Shown here one piece after another: positions 1 to 10,202 of a stretch of 64,000 bases of DNA. The position numbers were made by a program, and so were the translations under genes. This DNA comes from Epiperipatus broadwayi. Taxonomy: Eukaryota; Onychophora; Udeonychophora; Euonychophora; Peripatidae. Under the pieces are notes generated by a model. The model ran no database searches, was not told the DNA's origin, and was given only the letters and a program-made list of their open reading frames with translations. The stretch covers positions 1 to 64,000 of the forward strand of contig JAQFVV010000323.1 of the NCBI GenBank assembly GCA_028023455.1. The letters are read 5' to 3'. How positions within the stretch are numbered: position 1 is the first letter of the stretch; each line of letters opens with the position of its first letter.

Positions 1-2891
1 ACTTTTATTTTTGCTTTTTCTTAATTAAAAGTGGGATTTAAAAGTTGCTAAGATTTAATTAAATAATAAATAACTACTAAACATAATTATAGTACTTTAC
101 ACATATGAATGATTTGAAAGAATGCAGGATGGTGGTAAAAAATAATGATATACAAAATCTTAATTTAAATATTGAAAGAAAAGAAGTATTAATTTAAATT
201 ATTTTTTGTACAATTTTTTTGTTAAAAGATAAACTTGTTTAATCAGATATATCGACTTTTGTAGTAGATTTTTTGTAAATGATTGTCACTTTGGAGCCAT
301 ACTTTAATTTTATCAAGATTCAAAGAAGAAGTCAAAGAAAGATTTGAAGTGTTACCTGAGACGTTAAAGAAAGAAAAATGAAAAGAAAGTAAACAGAATT
401 GAGTCATTTTTTTAAACAAAGTAGTCTTGGAAAAAGGATTAAACTTTTTCTGTTGAAAAATACTTTAGTTGAAAACAATTAGATCTTAATAAACAACTTA
501 TCAAAACAGCAAGACACTTGATTGTTAAGGTAGCTAAAAATTAATATAAAGGTCTTAGGATTATTATTGTGATTGATTCAGATTATTAACCATAATATTG
601 AACGCTAAAATAAAGAGATACAACGTAGAAAAATTATATATAGATGCCCATTTACTGACCATCTGGGAAGTTGCACATCACATAGGAAAGAAAAGATGTG
701 TCTAAAATAATATTCTACACCTTTCAACTGACCAGATAATGGATAGCTTTAATAGAAGGAAGAAAGCATTCACCCAGATCTACAAAGAATAGATGAATTG
801 AATCGTACTGATAAATATTAATCATCAAGTTCAATGTATTTGGTACAACAACCGATTTTAGAACTAAAGAAAATTTACAATAAAAGTAAAATTCAAGTGT
901 AGTTTCATCTATGCTTGACAGGGGAAAAGAAGAAAAATTAATATAAATGATTTCCAAATTATCCACTAAAGCAAATAACTTTCATGAGCTGCCACCAACA
1001 TCAAATAGTTATCAACCTCAACAGCATGATTGTCTCTATGGAAACTAAATGGTAGTTGAGAAATATAAGCATTATACAAAGATAAGCTTTGGAACCTAAA
1101 TTGCCACAAAAGATCGAAGATAATAATTTATATCTATTTCTTTTTATACTAAATTTTAATAAGTTATCTTTAGCAATAAAAGTGGTATATTTTATTTAAA
1201 GAACTTTTAAAGACTATTCAGATCTAATAAAACAAAGAATGTCTACCAAATAATAATCTGAGCTTCATAAATGATTCTGAATGTGAAATGATTTTATTTA
1301 TTAATGCAATATTAAGAGAGTAAAACAATTTTTTTATTTTTTTTTTATAAGTATTATGATTTTAGGTTTTAACTAATATGCATTATTATTTTATTTCTAA
1401 ATAATATTTGTTATCATAGATTATAAAACAATATGTTATAATAATATTTTGATATATGTAACAAAGTAAATGTAATAAGAGTAGTATACAGAACATTATA
1501 TTATTTTTATTACTTTAGTCTATAATGATTATGTTTTTTCTAAAGGAGTGTGACAGGTCAATTTTAAACTTTTTTAAACCTTGCTCTTTCAATTTTATTT
1601 CACATTTTTTTTGTTAATCATTTAATATGTTGATTTTGTGCATGTAAAAGAATATACAATATTTTTTGTCTTGAAATACTTCTTCATGGTTAATGTGACG
1701 CCCAACTTAACACAAAATACATCAATAAAAGTGTAGTAACTTAAAATAACTTATAAGATCATGTCTCAATTACTTATTATTATTATTATTCTATGTCAAT
1801 TACATTTACTTAAAATTTTACAGAAAGGTGTCGTAGTAATAAATACAGTTTGTTTTATTAAACGAGGCGTATATATTTCATTAATTGTAGTCTTGGTTAA
1901 GTGTGATTATTCATCATCATCACTGGTTAATATTAATGATAGCAGATACAACATGCTAAAGTTAAGCAATAATTATGAATTTCTTATAAAAATTAGTTTT
2001 GCTATTTGAAATATCCTATATTTAGCTTCTTTGAAACTTCTTGTCATTATTGTTATTATTAGTCAACGCATCAAATCATCATCATCAACGTTTTAATTTA
2101 ATTGAGCCGTTCAACTATTTAAAGGCCATCAAATAGAATATAGATTTTATAATATTTAGTGATCCTCTTAGTATCTATTACCAACCATCCCATCATCTAC
2201 TTCTTTACGCAAGGATGAGTGAATTAGTTGCCATCCTAAATTAGTTATATAGGTAATCTGAGCTAGGTGAACTTTTATAAAATATTGAAACACAATTGTT
2301 ATGTTAAGACTTCGAGAAATGATTTAGTGTCTCAGTATGCTCCACTTTGTATTATAGATGTTTACTTACTTACCTTCTAAATATTAGTGTAATATAGAGA
2401 TATTGTGTCTTTCAAAAGCAAAATCTTCCTATTTCTTATTATAAAATGAAGGCAAAAGTGGGATTCAAAACCTGCACATGTGAAAGCGTTATTAGATATA
2501 ACCATGTCTAGATTCAGATAATCTAGTAAGCCCTTGCTAGACCATATTCACTTAGTGATTTGTTTTAAGACATGGAATTCAACATCAAACTGAGAAATGG
2601 TATGTGGATAAAACCTACCGTCTGTATACCTGATGTTAGGTATTTATTGACATTAGGTACCACTTCACGCACATTTTCAGTTGACACCTTGATTTCCATT
2701 ATCAGATTTCCATACTACATTGTTTTTAATACTCGGATATTAATAATACCTTTTGATTCATCATTTAATTTTGAATTTATGATTATTTTATATATTAGAT
2801 ATTTGGGATCTTGGAGAAATCTATAATACTTGAACTCATTTTTATTATGTTAGCAATGTGTTTTTTTGATGACACTTTAGACTATGTTACA
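1..2891 (+). repeat. 5' LTR of the gag-only element, first ~390 bp missing
   Basis: Base 1 aligns with about 7273 in the downstream LTR, and similarity continues to ...TATGTTACA at 2891. It is immediately followed by a one-base spacer and the primer binding site. Compared with the 3' LTR there are many 1-8 base indels and small substitutions. Short reading frames here (for example 1761-2009 and 2572-2826) are open by chance in AT-rich sequence and are not conserved in the other LTR. Confidence 0.85.
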
Positions 2892-2892
2892 A

Positions 2893-2910
2893 TGGCGCCC
2901 AACGTGGGGC
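2893..2910 (+). promoter_or_regulatory. Primer binding site, tRNA-Lys type
   Basis: TGGCGCCCAACGTGGGGC lies one base after the LTR end. It is complementary to the 3' end of the tRNA-Lys1,2 family, including the CCA tail, and is the same type of site used by several retroviruses and Lys-primed LTR elements. It would prime minus-strand DNA synthesis. Confidence 0.9.
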
Positions 2911-4271
2911 CCGTATATTTTACCTCATATACCGGGAAAAGAGAGTCGATATGAGTGATGGGAGATGTGTGGTTGCAGAAAATAGTATATTTTTTTAGTA
3001 AAATTTTTTTTTTCAAGCAAAAAAATTTTTTTTTTTTGTTCTGTACAGAATTTTCTTGGCCAAACAGTCTCATTTTAGATGGATGATGTTTAATATGATT
3101 TAATTTTTCATTGATGATGATAAAATGGGTACAGCTATAAAACAGTTTTTTTTTTTTAATTTTTTTTATCAATTTTGAAAATAGAGATGAATATCACAAC
3201 TTAAGACAAAGGTGAAATAAATAATAGATTTTTTTTGTGAGTATTAAAATGATTTATTGCCAGATAGGATAAAGGCATAGTAATAGTGATGAACTTATGG
3301 AATAGTAGTCTCATGTGATTTGGGAGTTCATTTTGTAAAAGTCTATAGATTTTAGAGGTTTGATTTAGATGGTTGATCGTTGGATTTTTGGTTGGTTAGA
3401 TTGTTGCAGTGATGATGAGTGGAGAGTTTATCTGCTTTGAGAATGTTATGTATCTACGTGTAACTTTGCATGAATGATCAAACCCATTCATTAGCTCCAA
3501 CCCAATTTATATGTTATCTTTATTTTATCAAAGCTGTTAGGAATAGCCAGACCTCATGATAGACAGCCCATAAGTCTCAGAGAGAGAGTAATGCATAGTT
3601 TTTCCAATCAAGCTTATATGTTAGTCTTATTTTTTTTTTTTCATGAAGCAAACAGTTAACATGCAGTCCTGCATGATAAGCTTCATAAGTCTCCAAGAGA
3701 GAGAGAGTAAAGGTTTTTAGTTCTATAGGTAATGGTAAGCAGGTACATCCTTTGGATACTTCCCACCAGGTAAGACCTCAAGAGAGAGAGTAAGGCATAG
3801 TTTGATCTATCTTAGCCCCTAAGACTTATTAGTTCTTTATTGCAACAGAGTTTGCTTATTCAATCATGGGTTTGTGGTAGTTACATAGAGATCGAATTGG
3901 GAGTGATCTTCTGAGAGTGCTCGTGAGGTGCAGTGATTTATAGTGTTGTGATTGAACTTTATTTTATCTCAGGATTGTGAACTGCTAGTCATTCTGTGGA
4001 CTGTCACTATCTGCCTGATTTCTGGGGAAAATGGATGAATGTATAATTTGGGCTAGTTACAGACAGACATGGCACTATAGATTAGTTACAGGTGTGTAGT
4101 TCATTAAATAAGAGATATTAAAATTTTTTTTTTTTGTGAGTTACATTGTGAATGCATAAGGAAGGTGAAAATCAGTCAGTTGGTCAAATATAGGTGTCAG
4201 ACAAGGGCGAAGATGTGTGGATTTTTGATGGTCAGGGAAGTACAGATGGATGATATATATAGTTTTATAAC
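2911..4271 (+). other. Long untranslated leader of the gag-only element
   Basis: This is ~1.36 kb without a credible frame between the primer site and the first Gag ATG. It contains poly-T/poly-A runs (3005-3035, 3147-3160) and three imperfect iterations of a purine motif ending AGAGAGAGAGTAA, near 3573-3598, 3689-3712 and 3771-3800, two of them followed by GCATAG. A leader of this size could hold packaging or dimerisation signals; that is inference only. Confidence 0.5.
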
Positions 4272-4412
4272 ATGAGTGAACCAAATTATAGTATGGAAGA
4301 GGTTAAGGAAGAGGAAGGTGCCCCAATACCAGGAATCAGTGATCGTTTTCATACTGAAGAAGAGGATGGGGAGGCTTTTCTTAAAAACACAAAGGAAGGA
4401 GAGAGGAAGTAG
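4272..4412 (+). CDS. Probable N-terminal Gag segment, stopped by TAG
   Basis: The frame starts MSEPNYSMEEVKEEEG and runs 46 codons to a TAG at 4410-4412. It is strongly acidic (many Glu/Asp), unlike the random Lys/Asn/Ile/Phe-rich frames of the surrounding AT-rich DNA. It is the first good ATG after the leader and precedes the coiled-coil Gag region. I infer that it is the original Gag start, with the frame later broken by the TAG and by frameshifts at 4410-4900. It could also be a short upstream frame. Confidence 0.45.
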   Translation: MSEPNYSMEEVKEEEGAPIPGISDRFHTEEEDGEAFLKNTKEGERK

Positions 4413-4574
4413 AGGAAGATGCCTTTAATATTAGTAGTAGTAGACAGCCTCAAGTGTGTAGAATGATGAGTCAGAAGTGGGCCAGGCTCAAATAGCAAAG
4501 ATGACACCATCAGACATGGACATGATAATGCAGATGCTCAGAGTATGATGAGAGGAAGATGGTAAGCAAAGTGC

Positions 4575-4700
4575 GGTAAATCTAGAACAAAAGATAGAGA
4601 AAAATAATAAAAGTATGGTAAATCTAGAACAAAGATAGAGAAAAATAATAAAAGTATGGTAAATCCAGAACAAAAGATAGAGAAAAATAATAAAAGTATA
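4575..4700 (+). repeat. Coding minisatellite, 42-bp unit x3
   Basis: GGTAAATC starts at 4575, 4617 and 4658, giving spacings of 42 and 41. The full 42-bp unit encodes MVNLEQKIEKNNKS: 14 residues, two coiled-coil heptads. The second unit lacks one A in an A-run, which breaks the frame. More diverged relatives of the unit continue to about 4880. Confidence 0.75.
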
Positions 4701-4902
4701 GAGGAGTCTAAGAAGATAATAAGCACAATAGTAGAAAATCTAAGAGAAGATAGTAAGCACAGTATAATAAGTATGAGAGAGTCTAAGAGAAGATAGTAAG
4801 CAAAGGGATGGAAAATCTAGAACGAAAGATAGGTCAATCTATGGAGAAAAGTATAGAAGGTTTAAGGGTAAATCTGGAGAACTCCATTGACATAACAACC
4901 AA

Positions 4903-5781
4903 ATGATCATAGCTTTGGAAACTAGGATAGAAGGGTCCAATATAGAGTGTAAAAATAGATTTGCATCCTTAGAGGAGAGGATAGAAGGAGTGTGTAGATC
5001 TATGGAAGTCACCAAACAAGAGGGTTGTCAGGGACTACAGTCATTAAAGGCTCAAGTGGAGCAGTCTATCGAAGAAAATAAGAGAGAGATTGACTTAGTT
5101 AGGAATGAGGTCCATGGTTTGGTCTCCCAATCCATATCAGAATGCATAGAAAAGAATGCCGAAATAACTTCTGCAGGAATTCATATTAGATTAGAGGAGG
5201 TGGTAGCCAAAGTGGACTCATATAAGGAAGCCACCTTGAGCTGTGTAGATCAAACCCTCACTATGAAAAATAGGTTTAGTGGCTTAGAAAAGGAAATACG
5301 AGAAGTCTTGGCCAATGAGTGTCTACAGATGGACCAAAATCTTAGGAAAGAATTGGGGAAACAGATGGATAGCTTTAGGGAGGAAATAGTGAAAAAGGAC
5401 AAATCAAGTTCTTTAGAAGAAGGACCCAGAATAAATCAACATGAATTGGGTGTTATGTTGGAGAAGGTTGAGGAGAACCAGAAGGCGTATGTTATGGAAT
5501 ACATGAACCCCAAGATGGAAGATCTCTATCAGAAAATAGGGGAATTAAGAGATCGAGTTGATATAGGATTGCAGAGTCAGTCAAACCCAAAGTCAAGGAA
5601 AAATAATGTTAGCATCAGTCCAGATGACTGTAGGGATAGATCAGAACATAGTCAGTCTGAGAAAAGGATGCCTACTTTAGTTAAAAATCCACAAGTTAAA
5701 AAATTAGTAGATAGGGCTGACCATACCAGTAAAGATGAATATAGAGTAGGAGGGTCAATGACCTCAAATTTAATTAAAATT
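4903..5781 (+). pseudogene. Gag coiled-coil region (fragment)
   Basis: The frame from the ATG at 4903 is open for about 293 codons before it meets adapter sequence. The product is Glu/Lys/Gln/Leu-rich with heptad spacing (for example LEERIEGVCRSMEV and LKAQVEQSIEENKR), so it is predicted to be a long coiled coil. It has no enzymatic motif. The ATG is probably internal, because similar heptad sequence extends upstream through 4575-4890 in shifted frames. The last ~24 residues of the open frame (to 5856) are not Gag: they are encoded by the adapter and by an out-of-frame continuation, giving the well-known artefact motif VCSSD. Gag proteins with long N-terminal coiled coils also occur in the gypsy element at 22.2-23.9 kb, which supports the assignment. 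Confidence 0.7.
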
Positions 5782-5809
5782 AGAGCGTCAGACGTGTGCT
5801 CTTCCGATC
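5782..5809. other. Illumina TruSeq adapter sequence embedded in assembly
   Basis: Positions 5788-5809 match the TruSeq read-2 adapter for 22 bases (core AGACGTGTGCTCTTCCGATC at 5790-5809). The preceding AGAGCGTC (5782-5789) matches the start of the read-1 adapter complement. Natural occurrence by chance is negligible. The join lies exactly where the coiled-coil Gag stops and the capsid-like part begins, so sequence is probably missing or mis-joined here. Confidence 0.95.
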
Positions 5810-6492
5810 CCCTTAGAGTATCTGTATACGTTGGAAGAACTCTTTTCTGTGTGTAGGTTAAATGAACGGGAAAAGTTGGCCATTGCCTGTAACCATCTTT
5901 ATGCCTATGCTAAGGAGTGGTGGCGGTCCCTGTTTGATAAGCCCACTACCTTTGGGGATTTTCGTTGTGTTATCTTAGCCTGTTTTGGAGTGAAGATAGG
6001 CAGGACCAGGTGCGCTACCAGATCACTCAGGAAAAGTACGGCAGTACCAAGGGTAGCTATACACAATTTTTCAGAGGGCAGGCAGTTAAGTTGAAAAGTC
6101 TGACTGCATTTCCTCTCTCAGAGCACCAGATCCTGAGAATACTCCGACACAATCTTCCCCGAAACATTGAGCAAATGCTTATTGCTGCTGATTGCCACAG
6201 TATAGAGGAAGCATCAGAAATCCTGGATGCTCTAGAAATTTCAGAGCTAGATTCAGAGAGTAGGCCCAAGAGCACCAAGGATAGGTATAGTTATAATGTC
6301 TCTAGTCTGAATCTAGGTGATCAGACACGTGATCAGAATTTTGGTAGTTATAGATATAGGAATAATTATAGGGCTAGGCCTCCTAATCAATCCTGGGGAG
6401 ATTCTGGGGATAGTGTTGTGAAGAAAGTAATTCCTAGAGACAAGCAATCCTCTACCAGTGGAATTACCACAGTGCTGAAAAAGCCAAAATGA
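5810..6492 (+). pseudogene. Gag capsid-like and basic C-terminal region, frameshifted
   Basis: Two overlapping frames carry one protein. The first (to about 5985) reads LNEREKLAIACNHLYAYAKE followed by WWRSLFDKP. The second (from about 5975) continues with FWSEDRQDQVRYQITQEKY, then FFRGQAVKLKSL and HNLPRNIEQML. The same succession (WWESLF; FWNNDRQESLLYQILQEKY; FFRRQVSKLKTL; HNLPMKIEQSLL) appears in the gypsy element at 22.2-22.6 kb, so this is a genuine retrotransposon Gag. The switch near 5975-5990 needs a one-base shift. The C-terminal ~70 residues are Arg/Asn/Tyr-rich (RYRNNYRARPPNQSW) and could bind nucleic acid; no CCHC knuckle is seen. A TGA at 6490-6492 ends the frame and no pol follows. 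Confidence 0.75.
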
Positions 6493-6863
6493 AAAAAAAA
6501 TAAAGATCTCAAAAGGGACTGAATGTATGTTTGCAATTTTATGCAGACCACCATATGATTTGAAAAAAAAAAAAGCCATTCCAAATTACCAAGAAAATAG
6601 GAGAGAATGCCTTTATGCTTGCTGCTCTTTAGGGAAATAAGGGGACCTATAATGCTAGGAGTTTGATCCCTTATACTTCAGCAGAATAGCCTGGCAAAGA
6701 TCTCCAAATAAATTATTTTTAGGTTTTTTTTTTTTTTGAAAAATATATTTAGCAGTAGTTAATTTTATATATATATTATAAGTGTTTATTATTATTAGTG
6801 TATTTATTAGTTAAGATTTTTTTTTAAAAATATAGTTAAAACAAAAGTGCTGATGATTTTATC
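6493..6863 (+). other. Gag-to-PPT spacer with no pol genes
   Basis: This is ~370 bp of AT-rich sequence with poly-A and poly-T runs and no protease, RT, RNase H or integrase motif in any frame. It is far too short for pol, which defines the element as gag-only. Confidence 0.6.
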
Positions 6864-6879
6864 CGAAGGGGGAGAAAGT
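6864..6879 (+). promoter_or_regulatory. Polypurine tract
   Basis: GAAGGGGGAGAAAG followed by TTGTGCC lies directly before the TG that starts the 3' LTR at 6880. This is the expected plus-strand primer position. Confidence 0.8.
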
Positions 6880-9800
6880 TGTGCCATTACAATTTGGTCA
6901 CTAGCCAAATTTATAGTAATGTGCATGTAGAAAAGGTAAACCAAAAATCATCATCACAATTTTATATAATCATAAAAGAAGCTGTAGGGCATCCAAGTTC
7001 AAACCCTTCCAGATCAAAAGTTCTAAAAGCTTTAAACAGAGAAAGAATGGGTCAACAATTATATGCTTTATTTGTTTGTGTGTTGATAGAAAGGTAATAC
7101 ACACATTTAAACTATTTAATATTTAAATTTTCTGTTAAAAAGCAAAGTTATAATGCATACATATAGGCAATGTATGTGTAAATTATTTAATTGTTTTATA
7201 TTTCAAATATTAAACATTTTAACTTTCTTTAAAACTAAGCTATGCTAGATCAATTCTAATATTTTATTCTATACTTTTATTTTGCTTTTCTTTAATTATA
7301 AGTGGGATTTAAAAGTTACAGATTTAATTAAATAATTGGGTTATAATTACTAAGCTAGCAATTATAGTATTTAAGGTTAGTTTATGAATGATTTGAAAGA
7401 ATGAAGGATGTGTGTGTACATTACATACAAAATTTTACATTTCCTAAATATTGAAAGAAAAGGAAGTATTAAATCTGTTAAATTATTTTTTTTGTACAAT
7501 TTTTTTTTGTTAAAAGAGGAAATCTGTTTAATCAGATATCGATCTTTGTAGTAGATTTTTTGTAAATGATTGTCACTTTGGAGCTATAATTTTTGAAATT
7601 TTCTTATCAAGATCTAAAGAAGGAAGCTCAAAGATTTGAAGTGTTACCTGGATGTTAAAAAGAAAGAAAAAACAAAAGAAAGGAAATAAGAATTGAGTCT
7701 ATTTTTTTTTTTTTAAAACAAAAGTGTCTGGAAAAAGGATTAAACTTTTCAGTTGAAAAATACTTTGGTTGAAAATAAATTAGAGATCTAATTAAAACAA
7801 ATTTGTCCAAAAATAGCAAGTGATGCTATCTCTGATTGGTTAAGGTAGCTAAAAATTGGATATAAAAAGCTGTCTTAGATTATTATTGTGATTGATTCAG
7901 ATTATTAAACTATAATATTGAACGTTGAAAATATAAGAGATGGCGGGCTAGAAAAATTATATGTATATTCCATTTACTGACCATCTGGGGAAGCTGCACA
8001 TCACATAGGAAAGAAAAGATGTGTCTAAAATAATATTCTACACCTTTCAACTGACCAGATAAATAAGATGTTTTTAATAGAAGGAAGAAAGCATTCACCT
8101 GCATTCAAAGAAGATGAATTAATCTACTGATAAATATTAATCATCAAGTTCAATTAATTGTTACAACAACTGATTTTAAACTCAAGAAAATTTACAAATG
8201 GGGAAACAACTGCTGTATTTCATCCACATGCTTGACAGGAAAAGAAGAAAAATTAATATAATGATTTCCAAATTATCCACTAAAGCAAATAACCTCAATA
8301 GAGTCACCATCATCAAATAGTTATCAACCTCAAGAAAGAGATTGTTCCCAGTAAAACGGAAATGGTAGCTGAGAAATATAAGCATTATACAAGACAAGTT
8401 TGAACCCTTGGAAATTCGTCACAAGCAAAAGATCGGTAATATGACTTTTTATATCTATTTTCTTTATGATATCAGTCTTAATAAACATTTTAGCAATAAA
8501 GTGGTATATTTTATTTAAAGAACTTTTAAAGACTATTCAGATCGATTAAAACAAGAATGTCTTACCAATAATAACTTTGAGCTTCATAAATGATCTTGAA
8601 TGTATAAAATGATTTGATTATTAATTTTACAATATTAATATGTAAAACAATTTTTTTTATTTTTTTTTTTATGGTATTATGATTTTAGTTTTAACTAATA
8701 TATTATTATTTTGGTTTTAAATAATATTTTGTTATCATGGGATAAAACACGCACATACATAATAATATTTTTATATGTGTATAATTGGAAGTGAATGTGG
8801 AATAATGAGTAGTATTAGAATATTAGATTATTTTGTTTCAAGTTCAGTATAGATTTCAGCGCTTGGAAGGGAGGGGGAGAAAATAATTTAAAACTTTTTT
8901 TTAAAACTTGCTCTTTCAATTTTTACTAACATTTTTTTTTTACATTCTATTTACATGTTGGATTTTAAAGTATGTGTGCTAATGAGCAGATAATATTTTT
9001 TGTCTTGAAATACTTTTCATGGTTAATGTGACGTCCAACTTAACACAAAATACATTTGAAGGGAAAGGGGGAAGAACTTAAAATTAATCTGAGGATTGTT
9101 ATCTAATCAATTATTATTATTATTATTCATGTCAATTTTCATATTTATCTAGAAATTTTTATGTATATGTTAGAAATGTAGTAATAAATATTAGTTTGTT
9201 TTATTAAACGAGGCGTATATATTTCATTAATTGTAGTCTTGGTTAAGTGTGATTATTCATCATCATCAATGGTTGAATATTAGTTATTGAAGAGATAAGT
9301 AAATATGCTAAAGTTAAGCAATAATTATGAATTTCTTTATAAAAATTAGTTTTATGTTTAGGCTTAGTCCTAGAGCTGTAGTTGAAACCCTTGTCATTAT
9401 TGTTATTATTATCATCATCATCATCATCATCAACGTTTTAATTAATGAGCTGTTTAACTGTTTAAAGGCCATAAATAAATATTGATTTTATAATATTTAG
9501 TGATCTCTTAGTATTATTATAACCACATCCCATCATCTATTTCATGCAAGGATGAGTGAATTGCCATCCTAAATTAGTTATATATAATCTGAGCTAGTGA
9601 ACTTATAAAATATTGAAACACATTTGTTATGTTAAGATCTGAGAAATGATTTATGTCTAGTATACTCCACTTTGGTTTATAGATGTTTTACTTTTACCTA
9701 AATATTAGTGCATATAGTGATATGGCTCAAAAAGCAAAATCTTCCATTTTTATTAGAAATAAAGTACCAAAAAGGGGATTCAAACCCGGTACATGTGAAA

Positions 9801-10191
9801 GGTTATTAGATATAACCATGTCTAGATTCAGATAATCTAGTGGCGCCCTGCTAGACCATATTCACTTAGTATTTGTTTAAACATGCACTTAACATCAAAC
9901 CAAGAAATGAAAGTGGATAAAACCTACTGCCTGTATACCTGAGTTATATTTTATTGAATTACTAGTGTACTCACTTCACGTGATTTTCATATACCTGATT
10001 TCCATAATAGATTTCATAATACATTGTTTTAATACTGGTTATTAATAATATCTTTTGATCATCATTTAATTTTTGAATTTATGATTATTTCTTATATATT
10101 GATATTTGGATCTTGAGAAATCTATAATATTTGAACTCATTTTATTATGTTACAATGTATTTTTTTTTGATGATACTTTAATTATGTTACA
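6880..10191 (+). repeat. 3' LTR of the gag-only element (~3.3 kb)
   Basis: It begins TGTGCCATTACAA right after the polypurine tract and ends TATGTTACA at 10191, followed by ATAT. From ~7273 it matches 1-2891 throughout. It contains ATATAAAAAG at 7860-7869, a possible TATA box, and several AATAAA hexamers. A B-box-like GGATTCAAACCCGG near 9777 is conserved in diverged form in the 5' LTR. At ~3.3 kb it is unusually long for an LTR. Confidence 0.85.
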
Positions 10192-10202
10192 ATATATATA
10201 TA

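Larger units (their letters stand above)
1..10191 (+). mobile_element. Gag-only LTR retrotransposon with very long LTRs (5' end outside window)
   Basis: Two copies of one sequence (1-2891 and 6880-10191) flank a ~4 kb interior. The interior starts with a tRNA-Lys-type primer binding site, carries gag-like frames, and ends with a polypurine run just before the second copy. This is the diagnostic order of an LTR retrotransposon. No protease, reverse transcriptase, RNase H or integrase is visible between gag and the polypurine tract (6493-6865), so the element looks non-autonomous. The right flank after 10191 is ATAT in a TA tract; the left flank lies before base 1. The capsid-region protein resembles that of the gypsy element at 15931-26142, a plausible (inferred) source of enzymes. 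Confidence 0.85.

Noticed and set aside
6057-6584. Minus-strand frames of 65-88 codons
   Set aside because: They are antisense shadows of the Gag frame and of adjoining poly-A runs.
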